Assembly: GCA_947631045.1 (NCBI GenBank)
Contig: CANRJV010000008.1
Coordinates: 1-41,418 of the forward strand
Length of the DNA: 41,418 nt
DNA from: an uncultured Bacilli bacterium
GTDB taxonomy: Bacteria; Bacillota_I; Bacilli_A; RF39; UBA660
Direction: 5' to 3'
Shown: positions 23,902-32,969 of the stretch, one piece after another
Layout: each line of letters opens with the position of its first letter
Position numbering within the stretch: the stretch's first letter is position 1
Made by a program: the position numbers and the translations under genes
The notes under the pieces: model-generated
Databases searched by the model: none
Seen by the model: only the letters and a program-made list of their open reading frames with translations
What the model was told of the DNA's origin: nothing

Positions 23902-25719
23902 ATGATAGCGGAGTTTGAATTACAATTAGTATCTTTAATATTTATTATTTTATTAATGGTTATATATTTTCCGAAAGAAAAAGCCAAGTTTCCGGAAAAT
24001 AAATATTATGATATTATGCTGGTATGTGCTTTTTTATCGATTTCGATAACGACTGGTCTTCATATATTTGCCTATTTTCAAGGATTTGAAAATGCTTTAA
24101 AAATTGCTTCCTTAGTGGGAGTCTTAAATAAGATAGTATCCGTATTATACATGATTTTCTTTGGCTCTATTTTAGGCTATACTTTAACTATCAATAAAAA
24201 AATAAAAATAAGTCAAGAAAATTTAGATGGTATATTATTGGTTGTTTATATATTTTATGCTTTTATAATATCATTTACTAGTATTAATATTGAACTAGTT
24301 AATGGAATAACTACTGTATCGGGTAGTACCACAGATATTACCCAATCTGTTTTAGCCACAACGGAACTACTTAATTTGATTGTCTTGTTATTAAATCATA
24401 ATAACTTAGATAAGCGGTATAATATTATTTATTTCGTTTTATTCTTTATTTTCCTATCAGGAATTAGTAGTATTATATTCCCAGGCTTTAATTTAAGCGA
24501 TGTTATTTTAGTTTTAACTTGCTATACCATGTATAGTACCATTGAAAACCCTGATGTTAAAATGATTGAACAATTAAATATTGCTAAAGAGCAAGCCGAG
24601 AGAGCTAATAAAGCCAAGACAGATTTCTTATCAAATATGTCGCATGAAATTAGGACTCCACTTAATGCCATCGATGGGTTTAGTCAACTTATTTTAGAAG
24701 AAGATAATATCGATGAAATTAAAGGGGAAGTAAGAGATATTATGGCGGCTTCTCAAAACCTATTGGAGATTGTCAATGGTATTTTAGATATTTCCAAAAT
24801 TGAAGCAAATAAATTAGAAATAATTAAAGTGGAATATGAACCTGCGAAAGTATTTGATGAACTTGTTAAATTAACTAAAGGCAGAATTGGTGATAAGCCT
24901 TTAGAATTTAGAGTAAATATTGCCAAAGACTTGCCTGAATATTTAAATGGTGATTATGTAAGACTTAAACAAATAGTTTTAAATTTACTGACTAATGCAG
25001 TTAAATATACCAAAGAAGGTTTTGTTGAATTTAATGTTGATGTGGTTAAAAAGAATAATATTTGTCGCTTGATTATCAGTGTTAAAGATAGTGGTATAGG
25101 AATTAAAAAAGAAAATATTGATAAATTGTTTACTAAATTTGAAAGATTTGATTTACAACATAATATGACGATAGAAGGAACTGGCTTAGGACTTGCCATT
25201 ACTAAAAAATTGGTTGATTTAATGCATGGTAAGATAGTAGTAGAATCAGAATATGGCAAAGGTTCTAATTTTACGGTCGCAATAGATCAAAAAATTGTTA
25301 CATCACCAAAAAAAGTTAAAGAAACTGTGAAAGAACCGAAAAAGTTAGATATTAAAGGTAAAAAGGTTTTAATTGTTGATGATAATGCCATTAACTTAAA
25401 GGTAGCAGCCAGATTACTTTCGACTTATAAATTAGATACAGAAGAAGTTGAAAGCGGCTTTGAATGTCTTAAAAAAATTGAAGAAGGTTCTAAGTATGAT
25501 TTAATTTTAATGGATGATATGATGCCAAAAATGAGTGGAGTAGAAACATTTAAAAAATTAAAAAATATAGAAGGTTTTGATATTCCAGTTATTGCTCTTA
25601 CCGCTAATGCTATTGCGGGAATGAAAGAGAATTATTTAAAAGTAGGGTTCAATGATTATATATCTAAACCTATTGATAAAAAAGAATTAGAAAGAGTTTT
25701 GAATACTTATTTAAAATAA
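23902..25719 (+). CDS. Membrane hybrid sensor histidine kinase with receiver domain
   Basis: 605 residues. About seven hydrophobic segments fill residues 5-220 and form an unrecognised membrane sensor. A linker leads to the HisKA helix [16 protein letters not shown] with phospho-accepting His248. The HATPase has N box [12 protein letters not shown]1 DSGIGI, F box FERFD and G2 GTGLGLAI. After a Lys-rich linker comes a receiver domain: [18 protein letters not shown], phospho-acceptor Asp538 in LILMDDMMP, and KPI near the end. The His-Asp layout predicts a phosphorelay that needs an HPt protein, and the next gene encodes one. The signal is unknown. Confidence 0.93.
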   Translation: MIAEFELQLVSLIFIILLMVIYFPKEKAKFPENKYYDIMLVCAFLSISITTGLHIFAYFQGFENALKIASLVGVLNKIVSVLYMIFFGSILGYTLTINKKIKISQENLDGILLVVYIFYAFIISFTSINIELVNGITTVSGSTTDITQSVLATTELLNLIVLLLNHNNLDKRYNIIYFVLFFIFLSGISSIIFPGFNLSDVILVLTCYTMYSTIENPDVKMIEQLNIAKEQAERANKAKTDFLSNMSHEIRTPLNAIDGFSQLILEEDNIDEIKGEVRDIMAASQNLLEIVNGILDISKIEANKLEIIKVEYEPAKVFDELVKLTKGRIGDKPLEFRVNIAKDLPEYLNGDYVRLKQIVLNLLTNAVKYTKEGFVEFNVDVVKKNNICRLIISVKDSGIGIKKENIDKLFTKFERFDLQHNMTIEGTGLGLAITKKLVDLMHGKIVVESEYGKGSNFTVAIDQKIVTSPKKVKETVKEPKKLDIKGKKVLIVDDNAINLKVAARLLSTYKLDTEEVESGFECLKKIEEGSKYDLILMDDMMPKMSGVETFKKLKNIEGFDIPVIALTANAIAGMKENYLKVGFNDYISKPIDKKELERVLNTYLK

Positions 25720-25743
25720 TTTAATTGACATAAAATAAGAAAA

Positions 25744-25786
25744 AAGTGTTAAATGTGAAGATAAATCAATATTAACTCTTTTTTTT
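25744..25786 (+). terminator. Probable terminator of the hybrid kinase gene
   Basis: AGTGTTAA (25745-25752) can pair, with one mismatch, with the TTAACTCT that ends near 25780, followed by a run of eight T. Loop is long (about 20 bases). Confidence 0.45.
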
Positions 25787-25787
25787 G

Positions 25788-25796
25788 TGATATAAT
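25788..25796 (+). promoter_or_regulatory. Extended -10 promoter of the HPt gene
   Basis: TGA followed by TATAAT (25791-25796), 22 bases before the inferred ACG start. Confidence 0.6.
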
Positions 25797-25818
25797 TTTT
25801 ATAGTAGAGGTGGTTTTT

Positions 25819-26184
25819 ACGAAAGATGTAAGTATCTTAACAAATAATGGGGTTGATTTAGAATATGCGGTTAGTCTTTTAGGAGATTTAAGTTTCTATG
25901 ATGAAACTTTAGAAATGTTTTTAGAGGAAAATAAAACCAGAATTCCAAATATTGAAAAATATAAGAAAGATCAAAATATGGCCGATTATGCCATATTAGT
26001 CCATGCTTTAAAAAGTGATTCCAAATATTTGGGATTTATGAGTTTAGTTGATATTGCTTATGCTCATGAACTTGCTAGTAAAGCCAATAATATTGATGAA
26101 GTAAATAAAACTTATGATAAATTAAAGCAAGAAATTGATAAATATACCAAACTTGCCAATAAATATTTAGGAAAGAGTGAATAA
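25819..26184 (+). CDS. HPt phosphotransfer protein with non-ATG start
   Basis: A soluble helical protein of about 122 residues. ILVHALKSDSKYLGFMSL is the HPt signature, with the phospho-accepting histidine at residue 62 of this reading (HALKS-DSKYLG). It should pass phosphate between the receiver of the upstream kinase and the stand-alone receiver downstream. No ATG lies at the expected place. AGGTG (25808-25812) is followed six bases later by ACG (25819-25821), exactly where ATG stands in other genes of this window. GTG 25810 is in frame but overlaps the ribosome site. The frame is intact to its stop and closely spaced with the next gene. Confidence 0.8.
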   Translation, partial: TKDVSILTNNGVDLEYAVSLLGDLSFYDETLEMFLEENKTRIPNIEKYKKDQNMADYAILVHALKSDSKYLGFMSLVDIAYAHELASKANNIDEVNKTYDKLKQEIDKYTKLANKYLGKSE

Positions 26185-26187
26185 AAA

Positions 26188-26571
26188 ATGAAAAAAATAT
26201 TAGTAGCGGATGATTCAAAGATTATTAGTAATATCGTGGAAAGAGCTTTTAAAGATCAATACGAAGTTATAGTAGCATTTAATGGTAAGGAAGCCATCGA
26301 TATTATTAAAAATAATGTTGATGATTCAATTATTGGCTGCCTGCTTGATTTAAATATGCCGGAAGTAGATGGCTTTGCCGTTTTAGACTATTTTAAAGAA
26401 AATAAACTTTTTAGAAGAATACCTGTATGTATTATTACGGGTGATGTGGCTAAAGAACGGGTTGATAGAGCATTTAATTATGATATAGTGGATGTTTTAG
26501 CTAAACCATTTACTTTTGAAAATGTTCGTAGTGAAGTCGAAAAAATTGTTAATTTAAGTAGTTTAAATTAA
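26188..26571 (+). CDS. Stand-alone response regulator receiver (CheY-like)
   Basis: 127 residues, a single receiver domain with no DNA-binding or enzymatic output. ILVADDSK gives the acidic pocket (Asp8, Asp9), Asp54 in [12 protein letters not shown] is the phosphorylation site, CIITGD provides the switch Thr and LAKPF the conserved Lys. It probably ends the kinase-HPt relay by acting on another protein, or serves as a phosphate sink. Three bases after the HPt stop, same operon; the start of the rubredoxin gene is eight bases on. Confidence 0.92.
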   Translation: MKKILVADDSKIISNIVERAFKDQYEVIVAFNGKEAIDIIKNNVDDSIIGCLLDLNMPEVDGFAVLDYFKENKLFRRIPVCIITGDVAKERVDRAFNYDIVDVLAKPFTFENVRSEVEKIVNLSSLN

Positions 26572-26579
26572 GGATAAAT

Positions 26580-27233
26580 ATGGATAAGAATATTTTTAAA
26601 AAGTTTTCTTATGGCTTATATATTGTTAGCACTAAAGATAAGGATACTTTAGCAGGTTGCATAGTTAATACGGCCGTGCAAATAACTAGTCAAAATCCTA
26701 TAATTGCTGCAAGTATTAATAAAGAAAATTATACGAATGAAATAATTAAAAGAAGTAAAAAATTAGCTATTAATGTTTTAAGTATGAATATCAATAAAGA
26801 AATTATTAATACCTTTGGTTTTTATTCATCTAAAGATATTTCTAAATTTGAGAATGTTGAATACGAGATAATTGATGATATACCAGTTATTCAAAAGGGT
26901 AGTTGTGGTTATTTAATTGGAGATGTTATAGATATAGTCGATAGTGAAACTCATGATATCTTTTTAGTAAGAGTAAATACTAGTAAAGTTTTAAGTGATG
27001 ATGAGGCTTTAACTTATAAGTATTATCAAGAAAATATGAAAGGAAGATCTCCAAGTAAAGCCCCAACTTATATTGAAGAAGTCGAAAATACTTCATCTTC
27101 TAAATATCGCTGTCTTATCTGTGGACATATATATGATGATGCTAAAGAAGATGTTCCCTTTGCTGAGTTACCCGATGATTGGGTATGCCCAGTCTGTGGG
27201 GTAGGTAAAGACAAATTTGAAAAAATAAATTAA
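26580..27233 (+). CDS. High-molecular-weight rubredoxin (flavin reductase-rubredoxin fusion)
   Basis: 217 residues. Residues 1-155 are a flavin-reductase-like FMN-binding domain ([17 protein letters not shown], then [15 protein letters not shown]). Residues 170-217 are a rubredoxin: [16 protein letters not shown], then [16 protein letters not shown], with the four iron-binding cysteines. The same fusion in Moorella and other anaerobes (Hrb) delivers electrons to a flavodiiron protein that removes oxygen or nitric oxide. This suggests an anaerobe with an oxidative defence. The partner flavoprotein is not in the window. It is the last gene of the relay operon. Confidence 0.9.
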   Translation: MDKNIFKKFSYGLYIVSTKDKDTLAGCIVNTAVQITSQNPIIAASINKENYTNEIIKRSKKLAINVLSMNINKEIINTFGFYSSKDISKFENVEYEIIDDIPVIQKGSCGYLIGDVIDIVDSETHDIFLVRVNTSKVLSDDEALTYKYYQENMKGRSPSKAPTYIEEVENTSSSKYRCLICGHIYDDAKEDVPFAELPDDWVCPVCGVGKDKFEKIN

Positions 27234-27237
27234 AAAA

Positions 27238-27264
27238 AATTGGTTTTATAAAAGCCAATTTTTT
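27238..27264. terminator. Bidirectional terminator between hrb and pbp1a genes
   Basis: AATTGGTTTT (27238-27247) with AAAGCCAATT (27251-27260), one G-T pair, with A and T runs on either side, between two convergent genes. Confidence 0.8.
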
Positions 27265-29839
27265 AATTTAATCCTGTGTCATCATCATTATTTGTATTAT
27301 TGTTATTTGAATTATTTTGGTTACCATCTACCATATTATTAACATTATTATCTATTGTTCTAGTACTAATTGTTAAACCATTAGACATATTATATTTAAA
27401 TATCGAATAAGAGGCTTTAACAACAAAGGTATAATTACCTCCAACAGAAGCAGAATAATTAAATGTATTACCAGTAGTAGTACCGATTTCTGTTAAAGTG
27501 CCATCACTATTTTTTAAATAAATTCGATAGATTAAATTACCGATATTCGTATTATTATATTGTAAACGCGAATTATAATATTGATTAGCATAACTGCCAT
27601 AATATTCATTAAAATGATTAGCTAAAGCCGTAGGATCAATAGCTTCGGGAGTACTTATTGGTGTCCATTTTAAGGTAATAGTATTACCACTAAAATTAAA
27701 ACTGCCATTAGTAGGATCTGGTAAAGTATCAAATCGACTAGAGGCGTCAGTTGGTTCGGTACCAGATACAAAGTATTCCGTTACACATAAATTCTTTGGC
27801 GTATAAGCACTACATAATTTTGGTGGGAAGGTTTCTTTTTCAATATTAACGCCAGTAACGCCTTTAGGAATAGGGAATTCCTTTTTATTTTTATGAATGT
27901 TTTTAGCTAGATAACTCATTATCGTACTTCTTGCCGTACCACCACTAGAACTATTTAGGTAATGTTTAGTTTCGGCAGCATTAGGATATAATTGTTTATA
28001 ACCATACCATAATGATACGGAATATTCGGTAGAATAACTATTATACCAAACTTCTAGAATAGCGCCGCTTGGTAAATGATTATTATCTTTGACATCTTTT
28101 GGTAGGTTAGTTGTACCTGTTTTACTAGCAACTTTGTCACCACCAGCCCCATAATTATTTAAAATATTATTAATCATATAAGCTGTTGATTCTTCCATAA
28201 CTTTTTCTTTACTATAACTATAATTAATTTCTTTTTCGGTTTCGTTATTAATAATTCGGGTATAAGTATAAGGTTTTATATAATAGCCACCTCTGGCAAA
28301 TGTGGCATAAGCTGCGGCCATTTGAAGTGGTGAAACACCATCAAATCCACCAATAGAAGCCGATTCATATAAGGTATCACCATAATCAATACCGACACTA
28401 TGAACAAAGTCTTCAATAATTTTTTGATCTAAGTTGGCTACATCTTTAAAAGCTAAGTAGGCTGGAATGTTTCGAGAATCTCTTAGAGCATCTCTCAAAG
28501 TTATTAAATGTTTATAACCATTATCATAGTTTGTTATTCTTTGACCAGTAGAATAAGTAGTTGGTTCATCTAAGAACATCGCATAAGAACTATGAGAAAT
28601 ATGTTCAATATACATCGCATAGTCAAAAATTGGTTTAGCTGTTGAACCTGGTTGCTTTTTAATATCAGTGGCTAGGTTTTGACCATTACCTTTGTAGTTT
28701 CTTCCTCCGGATAAAGCGACGATTGATCCATCAGCCACACTAGTAACGGCAATACCTTCATCAACATATTCATCAGTTTCTTCATAACTATTTGGGAATT
28801 TATAAACATCGCCATCTTCAACTTTTTCTAAAATTTCTTGAATTTTAGGATCAAAAGTAGTGTAAATCTTTAAAGAAACTTCTCTTGGATCAACTCCTAA
28901 GTTAGTTTCCACTTCATCTAAGCAATAATCAATAAAGGCTTGTTTACTTTCCGCTTGTAAAATTTCCCCTTTATCTTGTTTAAGTAAAAGATTATCTAGA
29001 GGAATAGCAAGAGCGTTATCGGCTTCTTCTTGGGTAATATAACCATGTCTAACCATTAATTTTAAAACGGTTTTTTGTCTATCTTTGGCTTTATCAGGAT
29101 AACTGTAAGGATTTAAATAATAAGTATTTTGGAACATTCCCACTAGAAGAGAAGCCTCCGCTAGGTTTAAATCTTTACTAGATTTTCCAAAGAAATATAA
29201 ACTAGCCTGTTCAATACCATATATTCCTTTTTCAATATTGATATCACCGGCATTAGCAAACCATTGACTATTAAGATAGAATTCAATAATTTCTTCTTTG
29301 GTATAGTTGGCCTCTAATTTGAAGACAGCCATATAGATATCGGTAAATTTCCGAATAATACCAGCAAGACCTTCATCTTGACTACTAGTATAAGTTCTTT
29401 TAATAACTTGCATGGATAGAGTAGATGCTCCACCAGCACTATCACTACCTAATATTTGACCAAATGATGCTTTTAAAAACCTAAATAAATCTAAACCATT
29501 ATGTTGAAAAAATCTTGAGTCTTCAGTCGCAATTAAAGCATCAATTAAAACATCTGGTATTTCATCATAAGTAATAACAACACTATCCATGGCGCCAACT
29601 CTGGCTAATTCGGCCCCATATTTATCATAAAGAATAGTGGGCTCTTTTTGATATAATTCAGATTTATCAAAGTTCGGAGATGTAATAACAATATAAAGAG
29701 CAAATACTAGGGCTAAACTTATAACACCGATGGCACAAATAAGTAAAAAGCTTAAAACACTTTTCCAAATTACTTTTTTTTCTTTGGGTGCTTTTACTTT
29801 ATCTTGTTTTTTATTAACTTTTAATTTAATTTTCTTCAT
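27263..29839 (-). CDS. Class A penicillin-binding protein (PBP1A family)
   Basis: 858 residues with one N-terminal membrane anchor. The glycosyltransferase domain shows ATEDSRFFQHNGLD (catalytic Glu), GGASTLSMQVIKRTY and KEEIIEFYLNSQWFANA. The transpeptidase domain has SxxK in PGSTAKPIFDY, SxN in RDSRNIPAY and KTG in ASKTGTTN. A fibronectin-like region follows, and the tail is Asn- and Asp-rich (last 35 residues). It polymerises and cross-links peptidoglycan. ATG 29839 follows GGAGG; TTG 29854 upstream is less likely. It overlaps the recU end by 14 bases, as in the conserved recU-ponA operon of Firmicutes. Confidence 0.95.
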   Translation of the reverse strand: MKKIKLKVNKKQDKVKAPKEKKVIWKSVLSFLLICAIGVISLALVFALYIVITSPNFDKSELYQKEPTILYDKYGAELARVGAMDSVVITYDEIPDVLIDALIATEDSRFFQHNGLDLFRFLKASFGQILGSDSAGGASTLSMQVIKRTYTSSQDEGLAGIIRKFTDIYMAVFKLEANYTKEEIIEFYLNSQWFANAGDINIEKGIYGIEQASLYFFGKSSKDLNLAEASLLVGMFQNTYYLNPYSYPDKAKDRQKTVLKLMVRHGYITQEEADNALAIPLDNLLLKQDKGEILQAESKQAFIDYCLDEVETNLGVDPREVSLKIYTTFDPKIQEILEKVEDGDVYKFPNSYEETDEYVDEGIAVTSVADGSIVALSGGRNYKGNGQNLATDIKKQPGSTAKPIFDYAMYIEHISHSSYAMFLDEPTTYSTGQRITNYDNGYKHLITLRDALRDSRNIPAYLAFKDVANLDQKIIEDFVHSVGIDYGDTLYESASIGGFDGVSPLQMAAAYATFARGGYYIKPYTYTRIINNETEKEINYSYSKEKVMEESTAYMINNILNNYGAGGDKVASKTGTTNLPKDVKDNNHLPSGAILEVWYNSYSTEYSVSLWYGYKQLYPNAAETKHYLNSSSGGTARSTIMSYLAKNIHKNKKEFPIPKGVTGVNIEKETFPPKLCSAYTPKNLCVTEYFVSGTEPTDASSRFDTLPDPTNGSFNFSGNTITLKWTPISTPEAIDPTALANHFNEYYGSYANQYYNSRLQYNNTNIGNLIYRIYLKNSDGTLTEIGTTTGNTFNYSASVGGNYTFVVKASYSIFKYNMSNGLTISTRTIDNNVNNMVDGNQNNSNNNNTNNDDDTGLN

Positions 29840-30395
29840 TTTTAAATCCTCCAATTAAATCAACAATTTTTAAGTAATCAAGACCTTTATTATAATTATA
29901 TTCTAATGGATAACCTTTTTCTTCTATAAAACTATAAGGAATACTTTTTCTTTCAGTATGGTCAATAAATTCAATAAAATCTGGTCCATTTAATAAATAA
30001 ATCAATCCTTTAATTCGAATAATTAAGAAAACGATACCTCCATGTCTTATTACTCTTCTAAGATGTAAAATTTGATGTTTATGAACATTACTTATCGGAA
30101 ATGCCGTTTTAGATTCCGTATTCTTGGCATCAAATTCCACATATTTTCCTTTATATAATCCATTATAATCTAATGTTGATTGGGTAGCAAAATATGCATC
30201 TTTTATTTTTTGTTGGTTATTTTCATAACTAACTTTAACAATCCCAATAGGAGTGGGTTTTTTATAAATTAAAGCCATGTCTTTTTCTAAGTAATATTCA
30301 TTGGCTTCATTAATCATTTTTTCCAAATCCATTCCTCGATTAGCATAGTTGATATTTTTATGATATTCTTTTTTTATTTGATTGGGATAATTCAC
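29826..30395 (-). CDS. recU: Holliday junction resolvase RecU
   Basis: A 189-residue nuclease that cuts four-way junctions in recombination and chromosome segregation. Landmarks: NRGMDLEKMINEANEYYL, IYKKPTPIGIVKV, TLDYNGLYKGKYVEFDAKNT (which holds the metal-binding Asp, Glu and Lys), FPISNVHKHQI. The stalk region after YKKPTP is present. The start is GTG 30395: AGGTG is followed six bases later by this codon, while the upstream in-frame GTG (30404) is part of the site. It is the first gene of the recU-PBP operon. Confidence 0.95.
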   Translation of the reverse strand: MNYPNQIKKEYHKNINYANRGMDLEKMINEANEYYLEKDMALIYKKPTPIGIVKVSYENNQQKIKDAYFATQSTLDYNGLYKGKYVEFDAKNTESKTAFPISNVHKHQILHLRRVIRHGGIVFLIIRIKGLIYLLNGPDFIEFIDHTERKSIPYSFIEEKGYPLEYNYNKGLDYLKIVDLIGGFKNEEN

Positions 30396-30413
30396 ACATT
30401 TCACCTAGTAGTT

Positions 30414-30442
30414 ATTATATCAAATATTCCGCTTTTTTTAAA
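30414..30442 (-). promoter_or_regulatory. Promoter of recU-pbp1a
   Basis: Reading the minus strand: TTTAAA (30442-30437), spacer 17, TATAAT (30419-30414) with an extended -10 (TGA). Confidence 0.6.
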
Positions 30443-30455
30443 TATTTTACCTATG

Positions 30456-30483
30456 AAAAATGCCTACTTGACAAAGTAAGCAT
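30456..30483 (-). terminator. Terminator of the VanY-like gene
   Basis: On the minus strand ATGCTTACTT (30483-30474) pairs with AAGTAGGCAT (30469-30460), one G-T pair, loop TGTC, five T. The stop codon is in the second arm. Confidence 0.85.
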
Positions 30484-31420
30484 AATATTCATCAAAGGTT
30501 ATATTATTTTCATAGATATAAGTGGCGGCTTCCACTCCTACATAACGGTAATGCCATGATTCAAAATTATAACCTGTAATATCAACTTTATCTTCAGGAT
30601 ATCTTTGAATAAACCCATATTTATGAGCATTTTCTTTTAACCATTTATAAGATTCCGTTTCTGGGAAAGTCTTTTGACTCGTATTCATTTCAAAAATATC
30701 TAAAGTATAACCGGTTTGGTGTTCAGAGTATCCTGGTCTAGCCGCAATAGAATCAGCATATTCAGTACCATAGGATTTTTTATAATCATCATAAACGCTT
30801 TGTTGTTTTTCATGGGTCCTATAAGAAGAATTAACCATTAAATAAAAACCTTGTTCATGAGAAGCATTCCACATATTTAAGAAAGCATCATAAGTACTTT
30901 GCGTGGCTTTTTGACTACCTATTTCGCCATAAGAATAAGTAGGAGGAATTGTGACTAATTCTTCTGGTTCATAAGTTTCATCTAGATAAGTATATTTATT
31001 AACAAGCATTAATTCTTTTTTGGAAATATCAGTAGGTGTTGCTTCTTCATAATATTTTTTATTCGTATTGGTATTAACTCTTTCCACAATTTCTCTTATT
31101 TCTTTATCTTCATTTTGCGCTTGATAATCTAAATAATCATATAACTTATCATAAATAAAATATTTATCACTCGCTATTTTCAAATAGATATCATTAACAT
31201 CTTGATTTAAAATGTATTCAATTTCTTGCTCTTTAAAAGTTTTCGTAATTTTTACAGCATCATCTTTTTCATACCCCTTGGTAATAAGTTTATATTCATA
31301 AGTTTTCTCATAATCTAATTTTGCCTTAATTTTGACATAAGAATAAATACCTACACCGAGTAAAATAATAATTCCTCCAATAATAAGAATTTTATTTAGA
31401 ACATCTTTTTTTAATTTCAT
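30464..31420 (-). CDS. D-alanyl-D-alanine carboxypeptidase, VanY/M15B family
   Basis: 318 residues: N-terminal membrane anchor (IIGGIIILLGVGIYSYV), a linker region of about 130 residues, then the M15B zinc peptidase domain. SSYRTHEKQQSVYDDY, SEHQTGYTLDI (HxxxxxxD zinc site) and NFESWHYRYVG (Glu and second His) are the family motifs. It would trim the terminal D-alanine from peptidoglycan stems and lower cross-linking. There is no vanA/vanX/vanS context, so this is ordinary wall maintenance and not evidence of glycopeptide resistance. ATG 31420 follows AGGTGG; an extended -10 TGA TACAAT is at 31452-31447. Confidence 0.9.
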   Translation of the reverse strand: MKLKKDVLNKILIIGGIIILLGVGIYSYVKIKAKLDYEKTYEYKLITKGYEKDDAVKITKTFKEQEIEYILNQDVNDIYLKIASDKYFIYDKLYDYLDYQAQNEDKEIREIVERVNTNTNKKYYEEATPTDISKKELMLVNKYTYLDETYEPEELVTIPPTYSYGEIGSQKATQSTYDAFLNMWNASHEQGFYLMVNSSYRTHEKQQSVYDDYKKSYGTEYADSIAARPGYSEHQTGYTLDIFEMNTSQKTFPETESYKWLKENAHKYGFIQRYPEDKVDITGYNFESWHYRYVGVEAATYIYENNITFDEYYAYFVK

Positions 31421-31483
31421 TTTCCGCCACCTTTTATATTAATTAAATTGTATCATAATTATCTATCTTATGCACGATTATTT

Positions 31484-31512
31484 AAAAAAAACACACTTAT
31501 TATAAAGCGTGT
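31484..31512 (-). terminator. Terminator of tRNA-Arg
   Basis: Minus strand: ACACGC (31512-31507) with GTGTGT (31496-31491), one G-T pair, followed by a T run (31490-31484). Confidence 0.75.
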
Positions 31513-31523
31513 AATTTTTAAGA

Positions 31524-31600
31524 TGGTGTTTCCGAGGCGATTCGAACGCCTGACCGATCGCTTAGAAGGCGATTGCTCTATCCAGCTGAGCTACGGAAAC
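31524..31600 (-). tRNA. tRNA-Arg (anticodon UCU)
   Basis: A 77-nt cloverleaf with encoded CCA. Acceptor GTTTCCG (31600-31594) pairs with CGGAAAC. The D-arm has AGCTCAGCTGGATAGAGC; the anticodon loop CTTCTAA gives anticodon TCT; the T-loop is GTTCGAATC. It reads AGA codons, which are by far the commonest arginine codons in these genes. It has its own promoter and terminator. Confidence 0.97.
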
Positions 31601-31618
31601 AGGTCTGGAACAATTAAA

Positions 31619-31647
31619 ATTATATACTATTATTATTAATATTTCAA
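31619..31647 (-). promoter_or_regulatory. Promoter of tRNA-Arg
   Basis: Minus strand: TTGAAA (31647-31642), spacer 17, TATAAT (31624-31619), about 18 bases before the tRNA. Confidence 0.85.
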
Positions 31648-31649
31648 GG

Positions 31650-31686
31650 AAAAAAATACCTTTTTACCTAGGCTAGATAAAAAAGG
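31650..31686 (-). terminator. Terminator of the GerM-like gene
   Basis: Minus strand: CCTTTTTTATCTAG (31686-31673) folds on CTAGGTAAAAAGG (31671-31659) with one bulged base, followed by TATTTTTTT. It contains the stop codon and adjoins the tRNA promoter. Confidence 0.75.
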
Positions 31687-32605
31687 CATCGATTAATTGA
31701 TTATCAACATAAAAAATAGTTTCATTTATATCATAAGTATCTCTTATAGAAAGAGCAATGGCATATTTTACTTCTTCAATTATTTTGTTTTCTTCTAAAT
31801 TTAAAACTTGATTATTAAAACTTAAATTAATGGAGTTCTCTAATATTTCATAATTTAAAAGTTCGGCTGATGAAGCAAGATAGCTAATAAGGTTTGTTTC
31901 ATAAGTAGGAGATGTTTTTAACTTTTCAATAATGATTTCCACTTTTTCATTTTGGGTATTGGTTACAGTTGTAAGTGGAGTAAAGTAAGAAAAACCATCA
32001 ATTTTACTTACATAATAAGTGGTTATTTTTGTAACATCTTTCATACTATCTAATTCATAGACTTTATTTATTCCATAAGATCTATCTAAAGTATTAGGTA
32101 AAGTTTTGCCACTATTAGGAAGGCTTTTTAAAAGTTCTCCTTCCACAAAAATCATAATTTTTTTAACATCTTTAATTTCCGTTAAGGAATAAATTAGTGC
32201 TTCTAACATTTTTTCTTCATTTTCTTCCTCAACATTTAGTAATTCTTTCGAAAAATTTATTTTTAAAAGACCATCAGTTAAATCTTTATTAATTATTTTG
32301 GTATCTTTAGGAATTACTTGTTTAAAATTATTTGGAATGTGAGAATTATCATTACTGCCAATAGTTAAATTTTGAATAACTTCTTCAATTAAGTTATTAA
32401 TATCATCACTTTTTTTAATAACTTCAAAGCGGGATACTAAGTTATTATCATCAACTAAATAAATGGGAATAGTGACAGGATTAGTATAGGTTAGAGTAGT
32501 GTGAATATTATAAGCTTCATTACTAGGAAAAAAATAAATGATAAGTAGAATTAAAAAAGATAAGGATATAATAATTGTCTTTTTTAAGGCCAATCTTTTG
32601 AGCAT
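31673..32605 (-). CDS. GerM-like protein with two GerMN domains
   Basis: 310 residues with an N-terminal membrane segment (IIISLSFLILLIIYFF). Two similar domains follow: IPIYLVDDNNLV to LLKINFSKELL, and the second from ITTYYVSKIDGF to NSINLSFNNQVL. This doublet is the GerMN layout of GerM, a sporulation and germination protein in Bacillus; single GerMN domains also occur in proteins unrelated to spores. No lipobox cysteine is seen, unlike B. subtilis GerM. The start follows AGGTGG. gerE lies 93 bases upstream on the same strand; in B. subtilis the two genes are also near each other. Confidence 0.8.
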   Translation of the reverse strand: MLKRLALKKTIIISLSFLILLIIYFFPSNEAYNIHTTLTYTNPVTIPIYLVDDNNLVSRFEVIKKSDDINNLIEEVIQNLTIGSNDNSHIPNNFKQVIPKDTKIINKDLTDGLLKINFSKELLNVEEENEEKMLEALIYSLTEIKDVKKIMIFVEGELLKSLPNSGKTLPNTLDRSYGINKVYELDSMKDVTKITTYYVSKIDGFSYFTPLTTVTNTQNEKVEIIIEKLKTSPTYETNLISYLASSAELLNYEILENSINLSFNNQVLNLEENKIIEEVKYAIALSIRDTYDINETIFYVDNQLIDAFFI

Positions 32606-32651
32606 AAAACCACCTAATTAATTATACTAATTAACTTCTTTTTTATAACTC

Positions 32652-32679
32652 AAAAAAAGAATGAAATAAATCATTCTTT
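32652..32679 (-). terminator. Terminator of gerE
   Basis: AAAGAATGA (32679-32671) with TCATTCTTT (32664-32656) on the minus strand, loop of 6, then TTTT. Confidence 0.8.
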
Positions 32680-32697
32680 AAAGTATCAGGAACTTAT

Positions 32698-32904
32698 TTA
32701 GATAGATAGTTCTCCTAGTTTTAATAATTCCACGACAGCTTGAGCGCGACTTTTAACTCCTAGTTTTTGCATGGTATTAGAAATATGATTGCGTACTGTT
32801 TTTTCACTAATTCCTAAAAATGCGGCAATTTCTTTAGTAGTTTTATTTAATACTAGCAGTTCAAAGACTTCTTTTTCTCTGGCTGTTAAAATCCCTTTAG
32901 TCAT
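32698..32904 (-). CDS. gerE: GerE-type LuxR-family regulator
   Basis: A 68-residue protein that is just one LuxR/GerE helix-turn-helix, with no receiver or ligand domain. LTAREKEVFELLVLNKTTKE, then ISEKTVRNHIS, and QAVVELLKLGELSI, follow B. subtilis GerE almost residue for residue in the recognition helix region. GerE is the last regulator of mother-cell genes in sporulation. Homologues of this size also exist in Bacilli not known to form spores, so the role here is open. AAGGAAGG precedes the ATG. It has its own terminator. Confidence 0.85.
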   Translation of the reverse strand: MTKGILTAREKEVFELLVLNKTTKEIAAFLGISEKTVRNHISNTMQKLGVKSRAQAVVELLKLGELSI

Positions 32905-32969
32905 TAAACCTTCCTTTCATACTTCATAATATTTTATGATAAGGCTTAGATTATGGTTAAAAAGGGTTC

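Noticed and set aside
30464-31420. Vancomycin resistance gene
   Set aside because: VanY-like M15B peptidases are common wall enzymes; there are no vanHAX or vanRS genes beside it.
31448-31639. Plus-strand open frame of 63 codons
   Set aside because: It is the reverse complement of tRNA-Arg and its promoter; a well-known kind of false gene.
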